DNA from: Anaerococcus obesiensis ph10
GTDB taxonomy: Bacteria > Bacillota > Clostridia > Tissierellales > Peptoniphilaceae
Direction of reading: 5' to 3'
Length of the DNA: 64,000 nt
Assembly: GCF_000311745.1 (NCBI RefSeq)
Contig: NZ_HE978531.1
Span: forward strand, 798,116-862,115
This document shows, piece after piece, positions 8,601 through 17,130 of this stretch; within the stretch, counting starts at the first letter, position 1; each line of letters begins with the position of its first letter. The notes below the pieces were generated by a model that had not been told where the DNA came from, searched no databases, and was given only the letters and a program-made list of their open reading frames with translations. The position numbers and the translations under genes are program-made.

Positions 8601-9835
8601 CCATTTTCAATTTTTACCGCACCAATTTCTGTGATTTTATCTATATATTTTGAAAGTCCAGTCGTCTCCAAGTCAAATACAATAAATCTTTGATTTTTTA
8701 AATCGCTTATATCATTTATTTTTTTATTGTAGTTGTTAGTTAAAATTCTTAAATTTTTATCAACCAACAAAAGCTCTGCACCTGCTAGCATTTTTATATC
8801 ATTTTTTCCAAGCTTATCATACATATCTGGAAGAGCTTGTAGGGTTTCTGTATCTGTAATTCCACAAGCACTATGGCCCCAAGCTTTTAATTTTTTTGCT
8901 AGCTCATCCATATCAACAAATCCATCAAGGTTTGTCATTTTCGTATGAATTTCAAGCTCAACTCTTTTTTTAGGATAAGTGTCAAGTCTTTCTTTTTTTT
9001 CACATTCCACCATAGAGTTTACAGTAAAAACATCTTCATGTGAAAAGCTATCATAGTTTAGAACACCTTGAACTTGAACTATCATATTTTCTTTAAAATT
9101 TTCAAGTTTTGATTTATTTCTTGGTTGAACAAACATCTTGCAAGCTATGGCATCAGATTCATCTTCAAGGTCAAAAGAATAAATAAAGTTTCCTCTTTTT
9201 GATTCAAAAACATCAATGCCAAATATTTCTCCCTTTATAGAAAGATTCATGCCTTTTTTGTCATAAATTTCTTCAATTTTAAATAAATCTCCATTTATAT
9301 TTCTGCCATATTTTAAAATTTCTGCTTGATTTATTTCTTTTTTTTCAGAATTTTTCTTATTATTTCTAGCATTTTCAATCATATTTTCAAGCTCGATTTT
9401 TTTTAAATCTCTAAGGCTTGATGCTTTTTCTTCTTCTTGATTTTTTGAAGGTTCTTTCTTTTCTTCTTTAATTTTTGGCAAATCAAATATATCTTGATTG
9501 TTTAATGAAGACTCTTTACTTTCTTGATTTTTTTCTTCATTATTTTCGCCCAAATTTTCTGGATTTTCATAACCTGTTTCATAATAATCTGGAAGAGGTT
9601 GGCTTTCATAAAAATCATCTATGGAATTTGTTTCTTTTTTATTTTCCTTTTCAAATTGCAATGACAAATTAACATAAGAAAAATATGATTCAAGTTTTTT
9701 TTCAATATTTTCATCATATTCTCCTAGAATATTTAATTTCAATTTATTTAATTTTTTTGAATAAATCGCCTTGTTTATATAATAATCTTTGTCAATTTCA
9801 ATAATAGATTTTAGATTAATTTTCATTTTTTTCAT
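5639..9835 (-). CDS. polC: DNA polymerase III alpha subunit, PolC type
   Basis: Replicative polymerase with built-in proofreading, 1398 aa (B. subtilis PolC is about 1437). Order: N-terminal domain with an acidic low-complexity stretch (about 80-165), OB fold (about 185-290), PHP part 1 (ELEIHTKMTNLDGF), DnaQ-like exonuclease (FDLETTGLS, FVGQNTDFDIGF, HRASDDAM; about 380-555), PHP part 2, then the polymerase core with VGSRGSVGSSFAATM, a CPSC...CPKC zinc motif and catalytic PDIDLNF. It starts 20 bp inside the end of ispG; a second ATG three codons later (9826) is an equally good start. The C-terminus ends in the beta-clamp-binding-like QMSLFDL. Confidence 0.98.
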   Translation of the reverse strand: MKKMKINLKSIIEIDKDYYINKAIYSKKLNKLKLNILGEYDENIEKKLESYFSYVNLSLQFEKENKKETNSIDDFYESQPLPDYYETGYENPENLGENNEEKNQESKESSLNNQDIFDLPKIKEEKKEPSKNQEEEKASSLRDLKKIELENMIENARNNKKNSEKKEINQAEILKYGRNINGDLFKIEEIYDKKGMNLSIKGEIFGIDVFESKRGNFIYSFDLEDESDAIACKMFVQPRNKSKLENFKENMIVQVQGVLNYDSFSHEDVFTVNSMVECEKKERLDTYPKKRVELEIHTKMTNLDGFVDMDELAKKLKAWGHSACGITDTETLQALPDMYDKLGKNDIKMLAGAELLLVDKNLRILTNNYNKKINDISDLKNQRFIVFDLETTGLSKYIDKITEIGAVKIENGEIVEVFNELVNPEKMIPQKVVELTGITNEMVMDKPKIDKVLPRFLEFSKDSYFVGQNTDFDIGFITEACQKLSYKFEPVYLDTLPMARAVFPYMGRFSLDKLAKKLGVGPFNHHRASDDAMTTAKIFIKLFEKIKDKNKDLSLEKINSIKTKWPIARHENFSSIIFAKNYHGLKNLYKIISESRMKYFNLEAKTPFDLVKENKEGLIIGSGGKDGLLFKAIRDDFSEEKIEKICEFFDFFQIEAIGVFADDLENGSIRDKNQIIEINKKIIELGKKYNKLVVATGSVRYMEKKDYILRNILHKGQFFHYKENNPLYYLKTTNEMLDEFYYLDDQTKIEVVIDNTIKIADSLESIMPIPHETFPPKIEGSDKKLKDTTYEKAISIYGDPLPDLVKTRLDKELDSIISNGYAVLYIIAKELVEKSNEDGYLVGSRGSVGSSFAATMANITEVNPLAPHYVCPSCKHSEFITDGSVGAGIDLPDKTCPKCGAEMNKDGHDIPFEVFLGFEGDKEPDIDLNFAGEYQPTIHKYTEELFGEGKVFRAGTIGTIKDNTAFGYIKKYMEDNDLNLSNAQIRKYQRGLYDVKRTTGQHPGGLMIVPNDKNIYDFSPVQYPADDGKDDIKTTHFTYNMMHGVILKLDLLGHDVPTIIRSLQDLTNTDPLKLQMDDENVMNIFSSTKPLNIKYDFSNNEIGTLGIPEFGTSFVRGMLKDTFPTKFSEMTRISGLSHGTDVWLNNAQDLVKSKTAGFDQIISTRDDIMNSLINLGLDKKKSFQIMEKVRKGKTLSEETLAYMKENKVPDWYIDSCLKIKYLFPKAHAVAYCLMSYRIAYYKVYYPKAFYATYFSTKLNDFQYSVIVKGLKSIQYALNEINQLEKPTQREKNLRSLLEVAEEMAARDIKIKKADLYKSEAVKFILDEDGEILPPLSAVDDVSEAMAKDIVIEREKAKFISVEDLKKRTSLNKNALNSLKNLDIIDGLQEENQMSLFDL

Positions 9836-10874
9836 CTTTCAAAATTTCTTCAATCAAACTGTCAACTATTTCTTCTTGTTTTACTTTTTTTATTGTAATT
9901 CCTTTTTTAAATAAAAATCCATAGCCTTTTGCACAAGCTATTCCATAATCTGCTTCTTTTGCCTCTCCTGGTCCATTAACAGGACAACCCATTATGGCAA
10001 CTTTTAAATTTAAATTCAATTTATCAAGTCTTTCGCTTGCCTCGTTTACAATTTCATCTAAATTTACACTTGTTCTTGAACAAGTTGGGCAAGAAACCAA
10101 ATCTACTCCATCTCGTCTAAGTCCTAGAGATTTTAAAATTGTTTTTCCAGCCTTTACTTCTTGGAGTGGATCTCCAGTTATTGAAACCCTAATTGTATCT
10201 CCAATTCCATCTTTTAAAAGTGATCCCATGCCAATTGATGATTTAACCAAAGCTTGATAAAGAGGACCTGCTTCTGTAACTCCCAAATGAAGTGGATAAT
10301 CGCAAAGGTAAGAAATTTTTCTATTTACATCAATCATTGTATTTACATCTGATGATTTTATAGAAATAACTATGTCGTGAAAGTCTAAATCTTCTAACAC
10401 TTTTACTTCATCAAGGGCAGAATAAACAAGGCTATCAACATTTACTCCCTTATATTTTTCAATCATATCCTTATGCACAGAACCAGAATTTACACCAATT
10501 CTTATTGGAATATTTTTTTCCTTACATTTTTCAACCAAAATTTTTACCTTGTCACTTCCTCCAATATTTCCTGGATTTATTCTTAAACAATCACAGCCAT
10601 TTTCTACAGCCGCAAGAGCAAGTTTATAATCAAATTGTATATCTGCGACAAAAGGAAGATTGGTTTTCTTTTTAATTTCAGAAATTGCCCTTGCATCTTC
10701 AAGAGAATTTATAGCAGATCTTGAAATATCACAACCTGCCTTTTCAAAATCATTAATTTGTTTTACGACTTCTTTAATATTTTTCGTTTCTTTTGTTGTC
10801 ATTGATTGGATAGAAATAGGAGATCCTCCTCCTATGGCAACATCTCCTACATAAACTTTTCTAGTTTTTTTCAA
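9816..10874 (-). CDS. ispG: 4-hydroxy-3-methylbut-2-en-1-yl diphosphate synthase
   Basis: Penultimate enzyme of the MEP isoprenoid pathway, a 4Fe-4S protein. 352 aa: TIM-barrel N-domain beginning MKKTRKVYVGDVAIGGGSPI, and C-terminal iron-sulfur domain with cluster ligands in SCPTCSRT and MGCPVNGPGEAKEADYG. Located between rseP (11 bp) and polC (overlap). Together with uppS and cdsA it makes a lipid-precursor run. The pathway gene dxr, often found between cdsA and rseP, is not in this cluster. Confidence 0.97.
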   Translation of the reverse strand: MKKTRKVYVGDVAIGGGSPISIQSMTTKETKNIKEVVKQINDFEKAGCDISRSAINSLEDARAISEIKKKTNLPFVADIQFDYKLALAAVENGCDCLRINPGNIGGSDKVKILVEKCKEKNIPIRIGVNSGSVHKDMIEKYKGVNVDSLVYSALDEVKVLEDLDFHDIVISIKSSDVNTMIDVNRKISYLCDYPLHLGVTEAGPLYQALVKSSIGMGSLLKDGIGDTIRVSITGDPLQEVKAGKTILKSLGLRRDGVDLVSCPTCSRTSVNLDEIVNEASERLDKLNLNLKVAIMGCPVNGPGEAKEADYGIACAKGYGFLFKKGITIKKVKQEEIVDSLIEEILKDEKNEN

Positions 10875-10885
10875 TTTTTACTCCT

Positions 10886-11899
10886 TTAAAATAAGCTAAT
10901 TAAATCCTTAATCGTAACCAAAAGAATTAGTCCTAACAAGAGAACAAATCCTCCAATTGTAAATTTTTCTTCAATTTTTTTATTTACTGTCTTTTTTGTA
11001 ATCATTTCGAATAAGGAAGTAAATATTTTTGACCCATCAAGAGCTGGTATTGGAAGCAAATTAAAAAATCCCAAATTTACACTTATATATCCCAAAAAGA
11101 ATAATAAATTCATAATTCCAAGATTTGCTTGTCTTCCCATTTCTTTTACAACACCAACAGGCCCTGACAAAGCAGAAAATCCTAATTTTCCTGTAAATAA
11201 ACTTTTAAGAACATTTATCATCAAAACAATCATTGAGCCAACTTCTTTAAAACCAATTTTAATTGATTCAAAAAATCCTACGTCTTTATTTTTTGGAATA
11301 AAACCAAGAAGAGGTCTTTTGTTTTCAAATTTTACTTTGACATTTTTTTCTATATATTTATTATCTCTTTTTACTTTTAATGATATTTTGTCATTTTTCC
11401 CATGTTTTTGATAATAATTTTCTAAATTTTTTGAAATATCATTAAAATTATTTATTTTATTTCCGTCAATTTCTACAATTTCGTCATTGACTTTAAAGCC
11501 TTGAGCTTTTATTGGCGAATTTTTTGTAAAATTTCCAATACTTGTTGATGCAGTTCCTGTATTAAAAGATACAAAAGCAAATATTAATCCTGCAAAAATC
11601 AAATTTGTCAATGGTCCTGCAAGAATTGTAAAAAATCTTTTGTAGGCTGGTGCCTTGTCAAATGATCTTTCGTCATCACTTTCGCTATCTTCTCCTTCCA
11701 TAGCACAATATCCACCAATTGGAAAAAGATTTACAGAATAAAGAGTTTCTCCTTTTTGTTTTGAAAAAATTTTAGGGCCCATGCCAATGGCAAATTCATT
11801 AACCCTAATTCCACTTTTTTTTGCTATAATAAAATGTCCAAATTCATGAATTAAAATCAAAAATAAGAACATTATAATCGATATAATAACTGATTTCAT
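10886..11899 (-). CDS. rseP: RIP site-2 metalloprotease (RseP/RasP)
   Basis: Intramembrane zinc protease that cleaves anti-sigma factors and signal-peptide remnants. 337 aa with catalytic HEFGH near residue 18 in the first membrane helix, a PDZ domain (about 115-200; FKVNDEIVEIDGN), and the second active-site motif NLLPIPALDGSK near residue 280, followed by further membrane segments. Sits between cdsA (12 bp) and ispG, the usual envelope cluster. Confidence 0.95.
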   Translation of the reverse strand: MKSVIISIIMFLFLILIHEFGHFIIAKKSGIRVNEFAIGMGPKIFSKQKGETLYSVNLFPIGGYCAMEGEDSESDDERSFDKAPAYKRFFTILAGPLTNLIFAGLIFAFVSFNTGTASTSIGNFTKNSPIKAQGFKVNDEIVEIDGNKINNFNDISKNLENYYQKHGKNDKISLKVKRDNKYIEKNVKVKFENKRPLLGFIPKNKDVGFFESIKIGFKEVGSMIVLMINVLKSLFTGKLGFSALSGPVGVVKEMGRQANLGIMNLLFFLGYISVNLGFFNLLPIPALDGSKIFTSLFEMITKKTVNKKIEEKFTIGGFVLLLGLILLVTIKDLISLF

Positions 11900-11911
11900 T
11901 TTTCTCCTAAC

Positions 11912-12688
11912 TTATATTAATGTAAATAAATAAAGGCAAGGGCTGATAAATAAGATTGAATCAAATCTATCCAAAATCCCTCCATGACCTGGAATTAAAT
12001 TTCCATAATCTTTTATATTACATTTTCTTTTTATAAATGATGCTACCAAATCTCCAGTTTCTGACAAAAATGCAGCAATTATTGTAAAAATAATTACTAA
12101 TAATATATTTTTGTCAAGCTTTACATAATTTACATAAATCAAATTTAAAATCACAGCTCCACAAACTCCACCAATAAATCCCTCTATGGTTTTGTGAGGA
12201 GAAATAGATTCTAATGATTTGATTTTGTGTTTGCCAATAGTTGAGCCTGTAAGATAAGCAAAAGTATCTGAGCCCCAAGCAATTATATAAAGCATATAAA
12301 GATATATTTTATTATTAATTCTTATCGCACTTGACATAAAAATAGAAACATAGGTTACTACAAATAAAAGTGCAAAAAAGTCTTCCATCCTATATTTTTT
12401 ATTAAAAATCATATATACAAAAATTGCTATGAGTATAGATGTAAAACCAAACATAAATAAATTTTGATGATTGCTAAAGGCATTTATAACAAAAAATAAA
12501 TTTATTACCATAGCAAATTTTAAAGGAACATTGTATGACAAATTTTTTAATGCATTTACCAATTCTTTTACAGCAATACACGAAAAAATCCCAAAACCAA
12601 TTGCAAAATAAATTCCACCAAGATAAGTAATTGCAATTAATATAAAAAGAATTATTCCTCCACCAAATAATCTTTTAGCTAAGTTCAT
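11912..12688 (-). CDS. cdsA: Phosphatidate cytidylyltransferase
   Basis: Makes CDP-diacylglycerol from phosphatidate and CTP in the membrane. 258 aa with about seven hydrophobic segments and the family signature near the C-terminus, from SFIKRKCNIKDYGN to LIPGHGGILDRFDS. Also WGSDTFAYLTGSTIGKHK and the SPHKTIEG motif. Start overlaps the end of uppS by 14 bp, so it is probably translationally coupled. Confidence 0.96.
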   Translation of the reverse strand: MNLAKRLFGGGIILFILIAITYLGGIYFAIGFGIFSCIAVKELVNALKNLSYNVPLKFAMVINLFFVINAFSNHQNLFMFGFTSILIAIFVYMIFNKKYRMEDFFALLFVVTYVSIFMSSAIRINNKIYLYMLYIIAWGSDTFAYLTGSTIGKHKIKSLESISPHKTIEGFIGGVCGAVILNLIYVNYVKLDKNILLVIIFTIIAAFLSETGDLVASFIKRKCNIKDYGNLIPGHGGILDRFDSILFISPCLYLFTLI

Positions 12689-13379
12689 TTAATCCACCGT
12701 ACCTTCTATCTCGTCCAAAATATGAATCAACTGCCACATCCAAATCTTTTTTTGAAAAATCTGGCCACAAAATATCTGTAAAATAATATTCTGTGTAGGC
12801 CATTTGATAAATTAAAAAATTTGAAATCCTAAGATCTCCTCCTGTCCTAATCAAAAGATCAGGATCTGGCATATTTGCCGTATACAAATAATTTGAAATA
12901 TCATCCTCATTTATATTTTCAAAATCTATTCCATCTTTTGCCATATCTTTGAAGGCTTTTACAATTTCCATTCTGCCCCCATAATTTATAGCCATATTTA
13001 AAACGAGCTTGTCATTATTTTTTGTAAGCTCACAAACATCAAGGCAAGCTTTTATAGTTTTTTCTGGAAGTTTTGATATATCTCCAATAATATTTAATTT
13101 TACTTCATTTTCCATGAGTAATTTTGTCTTATCTTTTATAAATTTTGCCAATAATTTCATTAAATAATTGACTTCTACTTGTGGTCTTTTCCAATTTTCT
13201 GTAGAAAAAGCATAAAGAGTTAGATATTTTATGCCTTTTTCTTTAGCATATAGCGCAATATCCACAACATTTTCAGAACCTTCCTTGTGGCCCATAGATC
13301 TTGGCAAATTTCTTTTTTTAGCCCACCTACCATTTCCATCAAGAATAATGGCAAGATGATTAAGTTCTTTCTCTTTCAT
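12675..13379 (-). CDS. uppS: Isoprenyl (undecaprenyl) diphosphate synthase
   Basis: cis-Prenyltransferase that builds the C55 lipid carrier for peptidoglycan synthesis. 234 aa with the diphosphate-binding LDGNGRWAKKR motif near residue 14, GHKEG, the AFSTENW motif, INYGGRMEIVKAF, and the C-terminal RTGGDLRISNFLIYQMAYTE. First gene of the uppS-cdsA-rseP-ispG-polC transcript. Confidence 0.97.
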   Translation of the reverse strand: MKEKELNHLAIILDGNGRWAKKRNLPRSMGHKEGSENVVDIALYAKEKGIKYLTLYAFSTENWKRPQVEVNYLMKLLAKFIKDKTKLLMENEVKLNIIGDISKLPEKTIKACLDVCELTKNNDKLVLNMAINYGGRMEIVKAFKDMAKDGIDFENINEDDISNYLYTANMPDPDLLIRTGGDLRISNFLIYQMAYTEYYFTDILWPDFSKKDLDVAVDSYFGRDRRYGGLNELS

Positions 13380-13410
13380 ACACCCTTCTTTCTAATTTTA
13401 TCTCTATATG

Positions 13411-13416
13411 ATTATA
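13411..13416 (-). promoter_or_regulatory. Extended -10 promoter of uppS-polC operon
   Basis: Minus strand TG-G-TATAAT with TATAAT at 13416-13411, about 32 bp before the uppS ATG. No good -35 box is seen at the right distance; the palindrome at 13420-13434 occupies the spacer/-35 side. Confidence 0.6.
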
Positions 13417-13419
13417 CCA

Positions 13420-13434
13420 TAAGAATTATTCTTA
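13420..13434. promoter_or_regulatory. 7-1-7 palindrome between uppS and the pseudouridine synthase gene
   Basis: TAAGAATTATTCTTA is a perfect 7-1-7 inverted repeat directly upstream of the uppS -10 box. The geometry resembles operators of Fur/PerR-type regulators, but the bases do not match a box I can name. Candidate operator only. Confidence 0.35.
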
Positions 13435-13481
13435 AATATAAAAAGCTAAAATGATTTTTTCTTTGTAAATAAATTAGGATT

Positions 13482-13510
13482 TTGTATATATTTTTTCATA
13501 ATGCTATAAT
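13482..13510 (+). promoter_or_regulatory. Promoter of the RluA-family gene, start codon at +1
   Basis: TTGTAT (13482-13487), 17 bp, TATAAT (13505-13510) with an extended TG-C before the -10. The ATG at 13517 follows after six bases, which is where transcription should begin. No ribosome-binding site can fit. Confidence 0.7.
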
Positions 13511-13516
13511 TTAATT

Positions 13517-14416
13517 ATGAAAATTAAAGCAAATAAAGAAATTAGAATTGATAAATATCTTTCAGATATTTTTGAAGAAATTCCAAGAGAAAAGGTAAAA
13601 GATTTTATCAAGGATGAAAAAATAAAAGTAAATAATAAAAAAATAAAACCTTCCTACAAATTAATTTTAGAAGATGAAATAGAAATTTCTGACAAATTAT
13701 TTGAAAAAGAAAAAATCGAAGCTGAAAAAATGAATTTAAAAATCATTTATGAAAATGAAGACTATGCAATTATTGATAAGGATGAAAATGTAATTGTTCA
13801 TCCAGCAGGTTCAATTGTAAGTGGAACTTTGGTAAATGGGCTTTTGGATTATTTTGGCTACGATAATTTATCACATATCGGAGGCGATGACAGACCAGGA
13901 ATTGTTCACAGACTTGATAAGGATACAACGGGTCTTATGGTAATTGCAAAAAATAATTCATCTTACAAATATTTGAAAAATCTTTTTGAAACAAGAAAAA
14001 TTGACAAGGAATATTTGGCAATTTGCAATGGAATTTTTCAAAAAAAATCTGGAACAATTCAAACTTTTATGGATCGTGATCCAAATAATCGCAGAAAAAT
14101 GGCAGTAAGAAATTCTGGTCGTGATGCTATTAGTAAATATGAGGTTATTTCAGAAAATAATGGATATTCCTTGGTGAAAATAAAAATTTTAACTGGAAGA
14201 ACTCACCAAATTAGGGTTCACATGACCCACATTAATCATCCACTTTTGGGAGATCCTGTTTATGGAAATGTAAAACACAAATTTAATTTAGACCATCAAC
14301 TACTTCATTGTCACAAATTAGGATTTACTGATAAAAATGGAATTTATAGAGAATTTTGTGCAGATTGTCACGAAGATTTTAAAAAATATCAAAAAATTTT
14401 GGGTTTAGGAGAATAA
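13517..14416 (+). CDS. RluA-family 23S rRNA/tRNA pseudouridine synthase
   Basis: Isomerises uridine to pseudouridine in structured RNA. 299 aa: N-terminal S4 RNA-binding domain (about 5-65), then the catalytic domain with HRLDKDTTGLMVIAK carrying the catalytic Asp, and GRTHQIRVHMTHINHPLLGD. The exact RNA target (RluD-like or other) cannot be decided. The N-terminus is complete from the first ATG, which supports this start although no Shine-Dalgarno sequence exists and the -10 box ends 6 nt upstream. Followed at one base by the ComM-like gene. Confidence 0.94.
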   Translation: MKIKANKEIRIDKYLSDIFEEIPREKVKDFIKDEKIKVNNKKIKPSYKLILEDEIEISDKLFEKEKIEAEKMNLKIIYENEDYAIIDKDENVIVHPAGSIVSGTLVNGLLDYFGYDNLSHIGGDDRPGIVHRLDKDTTGLMVIAKNNSSYKYLKNLFETRKIDKEYLAICNGIFQKKSGTIQTFMDRDPNNRRKMAVRNSGRDAISKYEVISENNGYSLVKIKILTGRTHQIRVHMTHINHPLLGDPVYGNVKHKFNLDHQLLHCHKLGFTDKNGIYREFCADCHEDFKKYQKILGLGE

Positions 14417-14417
14417 A

Positions 14418-15947
14418 ATGTATTCAAAAACAAATACAGTAAGTCTATTGGGACTTGATGGAAAGGCAATTGAAGTTGAATCTGATATAACTTCTGGCAT
14501 GCCAGCTTTTAATATTGTCGGTCTTCCCGATTCATCTATAAAAGAATCCAAAGATAGAATTAGGGTCGCTCTTATAAATTCTGGTTTTAAATTTCCCCAA
14601 GGAAGAATTACCATAAATTTATCTCCAGCAGATATAAAAAAAGAAGGAACTCAACTAGATTTGCCAATTGCAATTTCTCTTTTAAAAAGTATGGGAGTGA
14701 TCGAAAATTCAAAAGATGATTTTATTTTTATAGGAGAGCTTTCTCTTGATGGGAGAATTGTTCCTATAAAAGGCGCTCTTGCCATGGTAATTTCTATGAG
14801 AGAAAAAGGCTTTAAAAATTTTATAATTTCAAATGAAAATAAGGACGAATGTGCAATAATAAAAGATTGCAATATTTTTCCATTTTTAAATTTAGAAGAA
14901 TTAGTTTCATACCTTAACGAAAATACAAAAAAATCTCCCTATAAAATAAAATTATCAAATACAAATGAAAAAATTACATATCCTTTTGATTTTTCTGATA
15001 TAAAGGGACAAGATTCATTAAAAAGGGCCCTACAAATTGCAGCAGCTGGCGGCCATAATTTATTGATGATTGGACCACCTGGAAGTGGAAAAACTTTTTC
15101 TGCCAAACATTTACCATCAATTTTACCAGATATGGATTTTGAAGAAAAAATTGAAGTTACAAAAATTTATTCAGTGATGGGACTTCTTGAAAGCGGAAAA
15201 TTGATAAATAATAGACCATTTAGATCTCCCCACCATTCAGCAAGTGAAGTTTCTTTGATTGGAGGAGGAGCAAATATTCCAAAAGCAGGAGAAATAACTC
15301 TCGCCCACAAGGGAGTTTTATTTTTAGATGAATTTCCAGAATTTTCCAAAAAAACCATAGAAGCTTTGAGAGAGCCTTTGGAAAATAAGGAAATAAATAT
15401 TTCAAGGTCAATGGCAAGTATAAAATATCCGTCTGATTTTATTTTAATTGCTGCCATGAACCCTTGCCCTTGCGGCAATTTTGGAAACCCTTTAAAAGAA
15501 TGCACTTGCACTCAAAATGAAATAAGAAGATATTTATCAAAATTATCTTCCCCAATTCTTGATAGGATTGATATTCATATAGAAATAAAACCTGTAAAAT
15601 ACAAAGATTTGGACGATAATATAAAAACAAAATCTTCAAAAGAAATGAGAGAAGAAGTACAAAGAGCAAGAGAGATTCAAATAAAAAGATATGAAAATGA
15701 AAAAATTTCAACAAACGGCTCTTTGTCTACAAGACTTATGAAAAAATATATAAAACTTGATAAAAATGTAAAGGAAATCGGACAAAAAGCCTTTGAAAAA
15801 TATAATTTTTCTGTAAGATCTTACAATAAAATTATTAAAATGAGTAGGACAATAGCAGATCTTGATGGTAGCGAAAAAATCGAGGCAAGACATCTCCTTG
15901 AAGCTGTAAGATATAGGTCTTTGGATGATAAATATTGGAGTGTGTGA
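14418..15947 (+). CDS. comM: YifB/ComM family AAA+ ATPase (Mg-chelatase-like)
   Basis: 509 aa. N-terminal ChlI-like/Lon-type domain (about 20-140, with GLPDSSIKESKDRIRVAL), Walker A GPPGSGKTFSAKHLP near residue 218, Walker B-type VLFLDEFPEF, a CPCGNFG...CTC zinc-like segment, and a C-terminal Mg_chelatase_C domain. In Haemophilus and Vibrio, ComM is a hexameric helicase that promotes branch migration during natural transformation. It is followed here by a GspE/ComGA-like gene (13-bp overlap), a context that fits a DNA-uptake role but does not prove it. Confidence 0.93.
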   Translation: MYSKTNTVSLLGLDGKAIEVESDITSGMPAFNIVGLPDSSIKESKDRIRVALINSGFKFPQGRITINLSPADIKKEGTQLDLPIAISLLKSMGVIENSKDDFIFIGELSLDGRIVPIKGALAMVISMREKGFKNFIISNENKDECAIIKDCNIFPFLNLEELVSYLNENTKKSPYKIKLSNTNEKITYPFDFSDIKGQDSLKRALQIAAAGGHNLLMIGPPGSGKTFSAKHLPSILPDMDFEEKIEVTKIYSVMGLLESGKLINNRPFRSPHHSASEVSLIGGGANIPKAGEITLAHKGVLFLDEFPEFSKKTIEALREPLENKEINISRSMASIKYPSDFILIAAMNPCPCGNFGNPLKECTCTQNEIRRYLSKLSSPILDRIDIHIEIKPVKYKDLDDNIKTKSSKEMREEVQRAREIQIKRYENEKISTNGSLSTRLMKKYIKLDKNVKEIGQKAFEKYNFSVRSYNKIIKMSRTIADLDGSEKIEARHLLEAVRYRSLDDKYWSV

Positions 15948-17130
15948 TGGATAATAATTTGATAAATTCAAATATAGATTTGTATATAAATGAGCTTGTA
16001 GAAAAAGCTTTAAAATTAAATGCAAGTGATATACACATTGAGCCAATGGATGAAAAATTTTCAAGAATAAGATTTAGAATAGATGGAAAACTTAGGATAA
16101 TAAGTGAGATGGACTATCCTTCTTATATTAAACTTTTAACTAGAATTAAATTATCTTCCAAATTAGATATTTCAGAAAAAAGAAGACCTCAAGACGGTTA
16201 TTTAAAATTAGAAAAATTTCCAGAAATTGATTTTAGAATCTCCACTTTAAATACTATAGTCGGAGAAAAATTGGTTCTAAGAATTTTATCGATTGAAAAT
16301 TTTAAAAAATCTCAAAATTTATTGGGATTTTCTGATGATTCAAAAAAAATTTTGGAAAATTCAATCAAAAATAAATCAGGAATGATAATTTTTTCTGGTC
16401 CAACTGGTTCTGGAAAATCTACTTCCCTTTATTCTTTATTAAATAAATTAAATGATGAAAAAAGAAATATTATTAGCATTGAAAATCCAGTTGAAATAAA
16501 TATTTTGGGAATTAATCAAATTTCAATTAATGAAAAAATCGGTCTAACTTTTCAAAATGCTCTCAGGTCAATTTTAAGGCAAGATCCAGATATTATTATG
16601 CTTGGAGAAATTAGGGATAAAGAAACTGCAAAAATGGCAGTAAGGGCTGCCATAACCGGTCATTTAGTTTTAACAACTCTTCACACAAACAATAGTTTTG
16701 CATCAATAAATAGACTTCGTGATTTGGGAGTTGAAGATTATCTAATAAAACAATCTGTAAATACCCTAGCAAGCCAAAGGCTTGTTAGAAAACTTTGTTC
16801 ATGCAAGAAAAAAGAAAAATTTCCAAAAAAGAATATAATTTTGTAAAAAATTATTTTGATATAGATGAAAACACTTATATTTATGAAGCGTCATCTTGTG
16901 ATAAATGTCACGATGGCTACCTAGGAAGAGAAGCCGTTGAAGAAATTGTAGATTTTGATGATGACTACAAAAATCTTTTCTTTGAAAATAAAAATTTCAG
17001 CAAAAATGATTTGGATATTTTAAATAAAGAAAAAAATTTCAAGTCCATGACCTACAATGGAATAAAAAAAGTTCTAGAAGGAGTCACAAGCTTTGAAGAA
17101 ATTTTAGATTCAATTTATTATTTTAATTAA
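15935..17130 (+). pseudogene. GspE/PilB/ComGA-type secretion ATPase, interrupted by a frameshift
   Basis: Hexameric ATPase of type II secretion, type IV pili or competence pseudopili. The first frame (15935-16846, 303 aa) has the SDIHIEP N-domain motif, Walker A GPTGSGKSTS, the Walker B region DPDIIMLGEIRDKETAKMA and GHLVLTTLHTNN. It stops soon after the first zinc Cys pair (LCSC). The second frame, usable to 17130, carries the matching C-terminal half with CDKCHDGYLGREAVEEI. The two join if one base is re-read at 16825-16831 (CCA AAA AAG), so the whole would be about 398 aa. This is a point frameshift, a sequencing slip, or -1 recoding. No other pilus or comG gene lies nearby. Confidence 0.85.

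Noticed and set aside
15708..16064. Minus-strand frame over the comM/ATPase junction
   Set aside because: Shadow of two well-supported plus-strand genes; no plausible start signal.
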